Positions 6,823-12,725 of a stretch of 12,725 nt of DNA are shown in pieces; the first letter of the stretch is position 1, and each line of letters opens with the position of its first letter. The DNA is from Candidatus Omnitrophota bacterium (GTDB taxonomy: Bacteria > Omnitrophota > Koll11 > Aquiviventales > Aquiviventaceae), in the NCBI GenBank assembly GCA_016196415.1, contig JACPXS010000027.1, forward strand, positions 1 through 12,725. The letters are read 5' to 3'. The notes below the pieces were generated by a model, which worked only from the letters and a program-made list of their open reading frames with translations, did no database searches and was not told where the DNA came from. The position numbers and the translations under genes are program-made.

Positions 6823-8426
6823 TGGCGCAGCTTGAGCGGTTGCACGCCGCCTTCCATGAGGTGCGTCGGCGCTGCCCCCTGCTGCCGGTGCTGGGGATCC
6901 AATGGATGAGCATCAAGCCGCCGCTGCATCCGGTCCAGGAAGAGCTGCTCAAGACCTGTCGGACGCTGCAGCAGGGTTCCACTCGGTCGCGCCTCTGGAC
7001 GATGATCCCGCGACGGGTCATCACCACGCTGTGGACGGCGCTGCTCCTCCTCGAAGACGGCCTGCGGGTGCTGGGGTATGCCCTGTACCTCGGGGGGGCG
7101 CTGGTCTGGTTGCGCTGGTGCCTGCGGCATGAGATGGCGATCTTGAAGCGGCAGGCCTTTGTGCTCGTGGGCAAGACATGGTGCTTTGGAACTCAGCGAC
7201 TGCCTGAGGGTGACGATTTCTACTATGGTGACCTTCAGGAGCGGCTGGCGCGTCGAGGCGTTCGGATGCTGCTGCTGTGTGGGGAGGGGAGTCTGATCTC
7301 CTTACGGCCTCAACAGTGGCGCGCCTTTGCCAACGCTCAGATGTCGACGAGCGACGCCGCCCGGCTGCCCGAGCTGGCGCTGCTGCATCCCGCGACGCCG
7401 TGGCGAGTGGCCGTCGGGCAGTTCCTGGCTGCCGTGCGCGTGGCGTGGATGTCGGCCGGGGCGTCGGATCCTGTGGTGCGGGCCGTGGGATGGCGAGCCG
7501 TGCGGGGCTGCTTGGCGCGGCAGACGATGCGCAACGGGCTATCGTGTTGGATCGGCCGCGCCGCGGTCAGACAGTGGCGGCCTCATGCCTACGTGGCGCT
7601 CTATGAAGGGCACAGTTGGGAGCAGTGTCTGTGGCGCGGGGTGAAAACCGCCGATCCGTCTTGTCGAACGGTGGGCTACCAACATACAGGGCTGAAGCCG
7701 TCCAACCTCGCCCTGCTGCAGCCGCGGGACGCCGCGGATCGCGGGTGGCAGCCCGACGTGGTGTGCTGTCTTGGTCCATGGGCGCAGGCGAGGCTCACAC
7801 CGGCTCATCCTGGTTCACGGCTGATCTCGTTTGGCTCATTCCGTTACCCACCATCAGATGGCGCCGCCCTGGGCGGTCCGAGGCCCGCTCGTCGGGCCGT
7901 CCTGGTGGTGCCGGAGGGCCTCTGGTCTGAAGCCAAGCGCTTGTTTGAGCTGGCGATGCGCATCGCCCCGTCGCTGCCTGACCATCGCTTCATCTTTCGC
8001 TGCCATCCCGCCTTCCCCTTTGCCCAGGTGCGTCCGACATTGGCCTGGGGGCCTGAGCGCTTCCCCAACGTCGAGATTTCCTCGTCGGAGGCGCTTGAGC
8101 CGGATCTGAAACGCTCCTCCGTGGTCCTCTATCGGGGTTCCGCGGTGGTGTTGTACGCGCTCCTGGAGGGCTTGAAGCCGATCTACGTGCAGGATGAGGA
8201 GGAACCTGATGGGCTTGATCCCCTGTTTGCATTGCGGACCTGGCGGGAAGCGGTTCCCTCGGCCGAGGCCGTCCAGCAGGCCCTCCAGCGCTACGCGTCG
8301 ATGAGCGAGCCGGACGCGGCTGACCAATGGCGGCAGGCCACCGAGTCCGTGCATGGCTACACCACGCCGGTGACCGAGCATTCGATTGACCAGCTCCTCT
8401 CCGCCATCGGGGTGACCGATGCCTGA
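6819..8426 (+). CDS. Putative surface-carbohydrate biosynthesis protein, GT-like
   Basis: This 535-residue protein resembles poorly characterised surface-carbohydrate proteins of O-antigen clusters (I recall such families from Leptospira, not verified). It has a hydrophobic stretch at about 84-102 that could be a membrane anchor or re-entrant helix, flanked by basic residues. The conserved-looking core includes YVALYEGHSWEQ (258-269), TVGYQHTGL (284-292), FIFRCHPAFPF (391-401) and VVLYRGSAVVLYALLEG (435-451). The RCHP and small-residue/LLEG elements occupy positions comparable with RPHP and the STMIMESA segment of the preceding gene, suggesting a distantly shared fold. The start is ATG 6819 or the adjacent in-frame ATG 6822; the previous stop overlaps both. 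Function as a glycosyltransferase is inferred; no catalytic residue has been established. Confidence 0.55.
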   Translation: MMAQLERLHAAFHEVRRRCPLLPVLGIQWMSIKPPLHPVQEELLKTCRTLQQGSTRSRLWTMIPRRVITTLWTALLLLEDGLRVLGYALYLGGALVWLRWCLRHEMAILKRQAFVLVGKTWCFGTQRLPEGDDFYYGDLQERLARRGVRMLLLCGEGSLISLRPQQWRAFANAQMSTSDAARLPELALLHPATPWRVAVGQFLAAVRVAWMSAGASDPVVRAVGWRAVRGCLARQTMRNGLSCWIGRAAVRQWRPHAYVALYEGHSWEQCLWRGVKTADPSCRTVGYQHTGLKPSNLALLQPRDAADRGWQPDVVCCLGPWAQARLTPAHPGSRLISFGSFRYPPSDGAALGGPRPARRAVLVVPEGLWSEAKRLFELAMRIAPSLPDHRFIFRCHPAFPFAQVRPTLAWGPERFPNVEISSSEALEPDLKRSSVVLYRGSAVVLYALLEGLKPIYVQDEEEPDGLDPLFALRTWREAVPSAEAVQQALQRYASMSEPDAADQWRQATESVHGYTTPVTEHSIDQLLSAIGVTDA

Positions 8427-9165
8427 GAAGATTCTTGCCGTGATTCCAATTCGCAGCTCAGACGAAGAGTTCCGAGACGGGCCCTCGCCGATGCTCGGAG
8501 ACCGGCCGCTGATTGACTACACGCTCCGGGCGGCGAAAGACGCCCGCCTGGTTGATCGCGTGGTGGTCTCGACCGACAGCGAGGCCATTGCTGAGGTCTG
8601 CCGGCCGTACGGCGTTGAGGTCCCCTTCATCAGGCCGCCGGCCTTGAGTCACCCGACCGCCTCGGTCACCGACGTGTTGCGACACTGCGTTGACTGGCTC
8701 CAAGCCCATGAGCGCTACCACACCGACTGGGTGGTGAAACTGGAGATCACGCATCCCTTTCGCCCCCCGGGCCTGATTGACCTGGTGATTGAGACCGCCC
8801 TCGCCAAGCAGGTGGACTGCGCCTTTGTGGCGTATGAGGAGCTCCATGCCTACTGGACGCTTGACGAAGCAGGGCGGCCGCACGTGGTGGGACAGGAGAT
8901 TGATGTCCCCAGAACGGTTCGTCGCCCGTTCTACCGCGATCTCAGCGGGTTGGTCTCCCTCACGCGGGCCACCAACCTGCAGGCGGGGAAGCTCTACGGC
9001 ACCAACATCGGGCTCATCCCGTTGCGGGATCTGTTTGCGATCGTGGATCTGCACGAGAAGGGCGACGTCTCGGATGAAGGGGGGATTGGCTTTCGGCTGG
9101 CTGAGCTGTTAGCGTCCGAATTCAACAAGCGACTCGCGCGACAGGCCCCAGGCCGGGAATCGTGA
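8419..9165 (+). CDS. Divergent cytidylyltransferase (NeuA-like fold, altered CTP loop)
   Basis: This 248-residue protein is a second member of the acylneuraminate cytidylyltransferase family. Family marks are RVVVSTDSEAIAEV (47-60), LEITHPFRPPG (108-118) in place of LxPTSPxR, and GTNIGLIPL (194-202) near the sugar-binding region. The N-terminal nucleotide loop is strongly changed: IPIRSSDEEFRDGPSPMLG (9-27) instead of IPARxGSKRxxxKNI, so the basic residues that bind CTP are largely replaced by acidic ones. The C-terminal FDIDTxxD-type metal motif is also not evident; DEGGIGFRLAE (219-229) follows instead. ATG 8419 overlaps the previous gene by eight bases, with GGGG six bases upstream. It may activate a different substrate or nucleotide, or have become non-catalytic. 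Frame and codon use look intact, so it is not a decaying gene. Confidence 0.75.
   Translation: MPEKILAVIPIRSSDEEFRDGPSPMLGDRPLIDYTLRAAKDARLVDRVVVSTDSEAIAEVCRPYGVEVPFIRPPALSHPTASVTDVLRHCVDWLQAHERYHTDWVVKLEITHPFRPPGLIDLVIETALAKQVDCAFVAYEELHAYWTLDEAGRPHVVGQEIDVPRTVRRPFYRDLSGLVSLTRATNLQAGKLYGTNIGLIPLRDLFAIVDLHEKGDVSDEGGIGFRLAELLASEFNKRLARQAPGRES
9155..9158 (+). promoter_or_regulatory. Ribosome binding site favouring the ATG start at 9165
   Basis: GGGA lies six bases before ATG 9165 but only three before the in-frame GTG 9162. ATG 9165 also overlaps the previous stop as TGATG. The site therefore mildly favours 9165. Confidence 0.4.
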
Positions 9166-10244
9166 TGGAGATCGAGGGGATCACCGAGGCGGCGCTGACG
9201 ATGGACGCCTTCAGAGGCCGGCTCCAGCGGATTCTGCAGAGGGTCCAGGAGATCGATCCGGCTGGGGTCAACCCGGCGGTTCGTCTGGTCGTCAGCTTCG
9301 GGTTGTATGCGTCCTATGACGGTCTTCGCAGTCAAGAGCGCCCGTTTGATCGTGAGGCGTTTGCCCAGCGGCTGGGCGTCATCGACGAGCTCCTGGCACA
9401 CGGGCCGGTCGCGATGCGGCAGAGCATCTCTCCCAGCCCGCCGCCGCGCGATCCTGAGGAGGTCGTGGCGGAGCTCTACAGCCAGTGTTGGGCCAACTAC
9501 GACGACGAAGCGTTCCTGGGGACCGTCAGTCTGTTTGAAGAGCGCTTTGCGGTCAACAACATCGCGCTGGATTTCCTGCATGGCGCCACCTGCTTGGATG
9601 CCGGCTGCGGGAGCGGCCGCTATACCCTGGCGATGGCCCGATTAGGGGCGACGTGGTCGGTGGGGATCGACATCAGCCGGGAGGCGATTCGGCAGGCCAC
9701 TGAGCGCAGCCACCGGCTTGGCGTTGCGGACCGGGTCAGTTTCTGTCACGGATCGGTCCTGGCGATGCCTCAGGAGTGGACCGAGCGGTTCGATGTTGTC
9801 TGCTCCAACGGCGTCGTGCATCACACGGCCGATCCCGTCAAGGGGCTGCAGGAAATCTTCCGCGTCCTCACACCAGGCGGGCGGGCCTACATCTTCGTCT
9901 ATGGACGCGGAGGTCTCTTCTGGGAGCTGGTGGATGTCATCCGCGCGCTGATGCGTCCCGTGCCGTTGGGCTTCGCCATGCGGTGGATGCAGGCCATCGG
10001 CGCCCCACCGGGAAAGATCTTCAACTACCTGGATCACTGGTGTACGCCCATCCAGGAGCGGGTGAGCCGCGACGAGTATGAATCCCGGCTGCGGCGCTGC
10101 GGCTTCACCGAGCTGGTCTATCTGCCGCGGGCAAAGATCTATGACGCCTCCGAACGGCTGACTCGCTTTCCGGAAGACCGCGACCTCGTGGGGGAAGGGG
10201 ATTTGCGGTACCTCGTGAGGAAGCCGAGCAGGCAGGCGGGCTGA
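9165..10244 (+). CDS. SAM-dependent class I methyltransferase with N-terminal extension
   Basis: This protein of 359 residues (360 from the in-frame GTG 9162) contains a Rossmann-type methyltransferase domain from about residue 140. Motif I is CLDAGCGSGRYTLAMA (143-158), the acidic end of strand 2 is VGIDIS (166-171), and the post-strand-4 segment is DVVCSNGVVHHTADP (210-224), followed by GLQEIFRVLTPGGRAYIF. About 135 residues precede it, largely helix-like and unrecognised; they could bind the acceptor or a partner. The last 110 residues, including a tryptophan- and aromatic-rich stretch (FNYLDHWCTPI), are probably the acceptor cap. In this operon it probably methylates a sugar or its precursor on O, C or N; which one is not readable. 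Four bases separate it from the next gene. Confidence 0.82.
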   Translation: MEIEGITEAALTMDAFRGRLQRILQRVQEIDPAGVNPAVRLVVSFGLYASYDGLRSQERPFDREAFAQRLGVIDELLAHGPVAMRQSISPSPPPRDPEEVVAELYSQCWANYDDEAFLGTVSLFEERFAVNNIALDFLHGATCLDAGCGSGRYTLAMARLGATWSVGIDISREAIRQATERSHRLGVADRVSFCHGSVLAMPQEWTERFDVVCSNGVVHHTADPVKGLQEIFRVLTPGGRAYIFVYGRGGLFWELVDVIRALMRPVPLGFAMRWMQAIGAPPGKIFNYLDHWCTPIQERVSRDEYESRLRRCGFTELVYLPRAKIYDASERLTRFPEDRDLVGEGDLRYLVRKPSRQAG

Positions 10245-10248
10245 CACG

Positions 10249-11187
10249 ATGCGCGTCGCGCTCCTGAACCTCATCTCGACGCCGGCGGCGGTCCTGCCGA
10301 CGCTGGGCTTGGAGTTGGCCATCGGGCTCAGCTCGGAGGATCCCATGGTGGGGCGTCATCCCTCCGAGCCCTACGACGCCTATCTGAGTGTCTACGCGCC
10401 GGACGGGACGTTCGCCGGGCGCCTTGCCCTCGGCCAGATTCCTCCTCATCGGCGAGGGTTCTTCCAGGTCTCGAAGCTGCTTGAGCCGTTCGGGTTTCAG
10501 GAGAACCACCTCGTCGTCGCGCATCGAGTGCCACGCAGTCTCACGGGGCGATCGGGGGGCGTGGCGGAGCCGGTGGAGCTGCCGGATGGGCTCGACTACG
10601 GGTTCTTCCGCGCCTACGTCCAGTATGGGTATCCCGGAAGCGGGGGAGCGCACGGGGGCCTGGTCTATGAGATCCCGCCTCGCTTCAATGAGCCCCTTGA
10701 GGGACGACCCTCGCCCGTCGTGCTCACCTTCACCACAAAGGTCGTCCTCTCAGACGTCGTGAGCACCTCGATCGTCTTGATTCACTGCTCGACGGACCCC
10801 GGCTACGCCACGACCGCCCACTACGCCTACGCGATCCACGCGGGCGACGGCCGTCGCGTGGCGGTTGGCCAGTGTGCGGTGCCGGCCTTTGCGGTGCGGG
10901 TGCTGGACCTGCGGGCGCTGATTCCGCACGATGCCGTCCTTCAGGCCCGGGATCCGCAGGACGGGCTGTCACATTTCTGCTTGTATGGGATCTGTGAGAA
11001 CGCCGCCGTCGCCGTCCTGGTCCTCAACCTGGCCCCCGCCTTGAAAGGGGTCAGCATCGAGCACACGCATCCGACCCAGGGCTATCTCATGCCGTTTGTC
11101 GCTGAGGATCGCCAGCGGCTCAAGCGCCAGGCCGTCGCGGCCTGGCGGGATCTGATCCATGCGGCGCTGAATGGAGGTCGCGGCTGA
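10249..11187 (+). CDS. Unrecognised beta-rich protein with two copies of an internal module
   Basis: I do not recognise this 312-residue protein. It is predicted by eye to be mostly beta strand, without a clear signal peptide (the MRVALLNLIS start is hydrophobic but lacks a recognisable cleavage site) and without a membrane span. Two stretches look alike: residues 44-80 and 190-226. Each runs strand, D-G turn, strand, a proline turn (IPP or VP), then an aliphatic strand ending in L-L or L-I. The second is preceded by STSIVLIHCSTDPGYATT. A conspicuous EHTHPTQGY (271-279) offers two histidines and a glutamate. The next gene carries a related stretch. The ATG follows the methyltransferase stop by four bases, with AGGCGGG upstream. 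Its place among polysaccharide genes suggests sugar binding or assembly, but no function can be assigned. Confidence 0.75.
   Translation: MRVALLNLISTPAAVLPTLGLELAIGLSSEDPMVGRHPSEPYDAYLSVYAPDGTFAGRLALGQIPPHRRGFFQVSKLLEPFGFQENHLVVAHRVPRSLTGRSGGVAEPVELPDGLDYGFFRAYVQYGYPGSGGAHGGLVYEIPPRFNEPLEGRPSPVVLTFTTKVVLSDVVSTSIVLIHCSTDPGYATTAHYAYAIHAGDGRRVAVGQCAVPAFAVRVLDLRALIPHDAVLQARDPQDGLSHFCLYGICENAAVAVLVLNLAPALKGVSIEHTHPTQGYLMPFVAEDRQRLKRQAVAAWRDLIHAALNGGRG
10378..10488 (+). repeat. Protein-level module copy A (residues 44-80 of the 10249-11187 protein)
   Basis: This copy opens AYLSVYAPDG, continues RLALGQIPPHRRGFFQVSKL, and ends LEP. It is aligned by eye with copies B and C: alternating hydrophobic strand, D-G turn, strand, proline turn, amphipathic strand. 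The similarity is weak and at protein level only, with no DNA repeat. Confidence 0.4.
10816..10926 (+). repeat. Protein-level module copy B (residues 190-226 of the 10249-11187 protein)
   Basis: This copy opens AHYAYAIHAGDG and continues RRVAVGQCAVPAFAVRVLDL. The D-G turn and proline turn are spaced 11-12 residues apart, as in copy A. It is preceded by the strand SIVLIHCSTDPGYATT, which parallels LLVILINRTPRTST before copy C. Confidence 0.4.
11173..11177 (+). promoter_or_regulatory. Strong ribosome binding site inside the end of the preceding gene
   Basis: GGAGG lies nine bases before ATG 11187, within the last codons of the upstream gene, whose stop shares one base with this ATG (TGATG). 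This fixes the start of the 11187-11945 gene. Confidence 0.6.
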
Positions 11188-11945
11188 TGCTTGCGGCCCT
11201 CAAGCGACTGGCGCCCGCTCCTGTGAAGTCGGTGCTCCGATCCGCGATGCGGCTGAGCGGCCGGCATTGGAGTCGACCGCGGTTGGTAGGGCAGGGCACG
11301 ATTCAGGATCTGTACTACTGGGTCTGCGACGACCGCGTCGAGACCAACGTCCTCTTGAACAATTTCTACAGCATCTTCTTTCCGACCCTGGAGACGGCGA
11401 CCACAGGGTCCGTGACGGTGTTTGAGTACGGCACGATCCTGTTTCATCTGGACATCCCGCCTGCCGTGCTGGAGGCGCTCAGGGAGTTCCAAGCCCCCTT
11501 TTACTTCTGGCACCGCTTCTACATCGAATTCGTCACACGCGCCCGCCAGCCGGCGTTTGTCCACTGTGTGGACAAGACCCTGATCCTTCGCCACGGCAAC
11601 GGACGGACCGGCCGGTGGTACCCCCAGCCCCAACCGCGCGACTGGGCTCCGGAGCTGCCGGTCAACCTTGAAGACTATCAGCGGCTCCTGGTGATCCTCA
11701 TCAATCGCACGCCTCGGACCTCGACCGTCCGGCTCGCCGTGGCTGACACCGCGGATCGCCTCGCCGTGTTGAGCGCGGAGATTCCCCCATGTGGAGTCCA
11801 TCGATTTGCGCTGAGCCGCGAGACGTTGCCGGGACTCAACCCGCACGCCTTGCGCCTCCGGGTCTGCCGCATGCCGACGAGATGGGCACGACCCGTCCTG
11901 TTCAAGGAATTCGCCAACGGCACCATCTCCACCATGCACTGCTAA
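11187..11945 (+). CDS. Unrecognised beta-rich protein, possible relative of its upstream neighbour
   Basis: I do not recognise this 252-residue protein. A basic amphipathic start (MLAALKRLAPAPVKSVLRS) is followed by an aromatic-rich region with DLYYWVCDD (41-49), NNFYSIFFPTLE (58-69) and FYFWHRFYIEF (105-115), then a C-terminal beta module. That module (about 166-216, RLLVILINRTPRTST through AVADTADRLAVLSAEIPP) resembles copy B and its lead-in strand in the preceding protein. A weaker similar stretch around VTVFEYGTILFHLDIPP (76-92) may be another copy. The protein ends FKEFANGTISTMHC. There is no clear signal peptide; the basic start could be membrane-peripheral. It is co-translated with the upstream gene (one-base overlap), and the two may work as a pair. 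Function unknown. Confidence 0.75.
   Translation: MLAALKRLAPAPVKSVLRSAMRLSGRHWSRPRLVGQGTIQDLYYWVCDDRVETNVLLNNFYSIFFPTLETATTGSVTVFEYGTILFHLDIPPAVLEALREFQAPFYFWHRFYIEFVTRARQPAFVHCVDKTLILRHGNGRTGRWYPQPQPRDWAPELPVNLEDYQRLLVILINRTPRTSTVRLAVADTADRLAVLSAEIPPCGVHRFALSRETLPGLNPHALRLRVCRMPTRWARPVLFKEFANGTISTMHC
11724..11834 (+). repeat. Protein-level module copy C (residues 180-216 of the 11187-11945 protein)
   Basis: This copy opens TVRLAVADTADRLAV and continues LSAEIPPCGVHRFALS. The I-P-P followed six residues later by F and then S matches IPPHRRGFFQVS of copy A, and the lead-in strand resembles that of copy B. The homology is suggested by eye only. Confidence 0.4.
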
Positions 11946-11960
11946 GGATTGCTCACGCTC

Positions 11961-12725
11961 ATGTGCGGGATTTTCGGGATGTTGGGAGATCGGGACAGCC
12001 GCCAGCTCGCCCAGGGGGTCCTGGCAGCCCTGGAGCACCGAGGGCCGGATGATCAGGGCATCCAGGAGTTCGACGAGGGATGGATGGCCCACACGCGCCT
12101 GTCCATCATCGACCTGAGTCCCTTGGGCCGACAGCCGATGGCGAACGCCGCCGGCACGGCGTGGATTGTCTACAACGGGGAGCTGTACAACTATCTGGAG
12201 CTGCGAGAGGAACTGAAGGACTATCCGTTCCGAACGCGCACCGACACCGAGGTGATCCTTGCGGCGTACGATCGCTGGGGGGTGGACTGCCTGGGGCGCT
12301 TTCAAGGGATGTTTGCCTTCGGGCTGTGGGATCTGGGGCGCAAGCGTCTGCTCTGCGCCACGGACCGCTTCAGCATCAAGCCCCTGTACTACGCCCAACT
12401 CGGCAATCGCCTGCTGTTCTCCTCGGAGATCAAACCCCTGGCCCTGTGCGGGGTTCGTCTGAGGCCCAACGAGGCGGCGGTCTACGACTACCTGGCCTTC
12501 GGGCTGCTGGATCATGGATCAGACACCCTGTTTGAGGGCGTCCATCAGTTGCAGCCGGCCACCTCCCTGCTGGTCGAGCAGGGTCAGCATGTGGTGCGCA
12601 AGTACTGGGATCTAACCCAGGCGGCGGACCCAGGCGACGCACAGCCGAAAGATGAGCCGTCCACCCTGGCGTCCATCGAGACCGCGCTGCTGGCGGCCGT
12701 GCGGCTCCACTTGAGGAGCGATGTC
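11961..12725 (+). CDS. Asparagine synthase-like amidotransferase (glutamine-hydrolysing), N-terminal part
   Basis: The frame runs open from ATG 11961 to the window edge (255 codons), so only the N-terminal part of an expected protein of about 600 residues is present. The start MCGIFGMLGD supplies the N-terminal nucleophile Cys2 of the class II glutaminase domain. Other marks are LEHRGPDDQG, HTRLSIIDLS, YNGELYNYLELREEL, RTDTEVILAAY, and DRFSIKPLYY, where ATDRFS replaces the usual ARDRFG. LLFSSEIK and LFEGVHQLQPA follow. The last residues, VRLHLRSDV, are those that normally precede the ATP-binding SGGLDSS loop, which lies beyond the edge. Such enzymes make asparagine from aspartate, but in polysaccharide clusters relatives are thought to amidate other carboxylates. 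A 15-base gap follows the previous gene, with AAGGA upstream. Ammonia transfer to a sugar carboxylate is inferred. Confidence 0.9.
   Translation, partial: MCGIFGMLGDRDSRQLAQGVLAALEHRGPDDQGIQEFDEGWMAHTRLSIIDLSPLGRQPMANAAGTAWIVYNGELYNYLELREELKDYPFRTRTDTEVILAAYDRWGVDCLGRFQGMFAFGLWDLGRKRLLCATDRFSIKPLYYAQLGNRLLFSSEIKPLALCGVRLRPNEAAVYDYLAFGLLDHGSDTLFEGVHQLQPATSLLVEQGQHVVRKYWDLTQAADPGDAQPKDEPSTLASIETALLAAVRLHLRSDV

Noticed and set aside
11946..11960. Gap before the amidotransferase as a possible promoter or terminator
   Set aside because: Only 15 bases, with no inverted repeat or T-run and no room for promoter elements.
11082..12515. Long open frame on the minus strand (477 codons) opposite the last two genes
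   Set aside because: It lies antisense to two well-supported genes, including the amidotransferase with clear motifs. Its translation is rich in Gln, Arg, His and Pro with no recognisable motif, as expected of GC-rich antisense frames.

Overview
The window is one uninterrupted, single-direction (+ strand) stretch of twelve genes, with the first and last cut by the window edges. Every junction is an overlap or a gap of 15 bases or less, and there is no RNA gene, mobile element, CRISPR array, terminator hairpin or gene-free stretch. Base composition is GC-rich (lines counted by eye run from about 58% to 75%). Content points to a surface-polysaccharide (O-antigen or capsule type) locus of an environmental bacterium, probably with a Gram-negative envelope. 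The phylum cannot be named from the sequence.

Left part (1-3506), sugar-acid chemistry: the C-terminal part of an aldehyde dehydrogenase, an enolase-superfamily (mandelate racemase/muconate lactonizing type) probable acid-sugar dehydratase, a ketopantoate-reductase-family dehydrogenase, and a CMP-sugar synthetase (NeuA/KdsB type). Middle part (3488-8426): a full-length transketolase, then two large proteins with features of GT-B-like surface-carbohydrate glycosyltransferases. Right part (8419-12725): a second, divergent cytidylyltransferase, a SAM-dependent methyltransferase, two unrecognised beta-rich proteins that appear to share a repeated module, and the N-terminal half of a glutamine-hydrolysing asparagine-synthase-like amidotransferase.

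How they may work together (inference): an aldehyde is oxidised to an aldonic-type acid, dehydrated by the enolase-superfamily enzyme to a 2-keto-3-deoxy acid, optionally reduced, and activated with CTP. CMP is the usual carrier for 3-deoxy-2-ulosonic acids. This would be a route to an activated ulosonic-type acid without the usual PEP-condensing synthase (NeuB/KdsA type), none of which is in this window. The transketolase could build or trim the carbon skeleton, the two transferases could use the two cytidylyltransferase products, and the methyltransferase and amidotransferase could decorate the sugar (the latter by amidating a carboxylate). None of these steps is proven by sequence alone. 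The most interesting points are this enzyme combination, the second cytidylyltransferase with a rewritten nucleotide-binding loop, and the pair of unrecognised proteins sharing an internal repeat.
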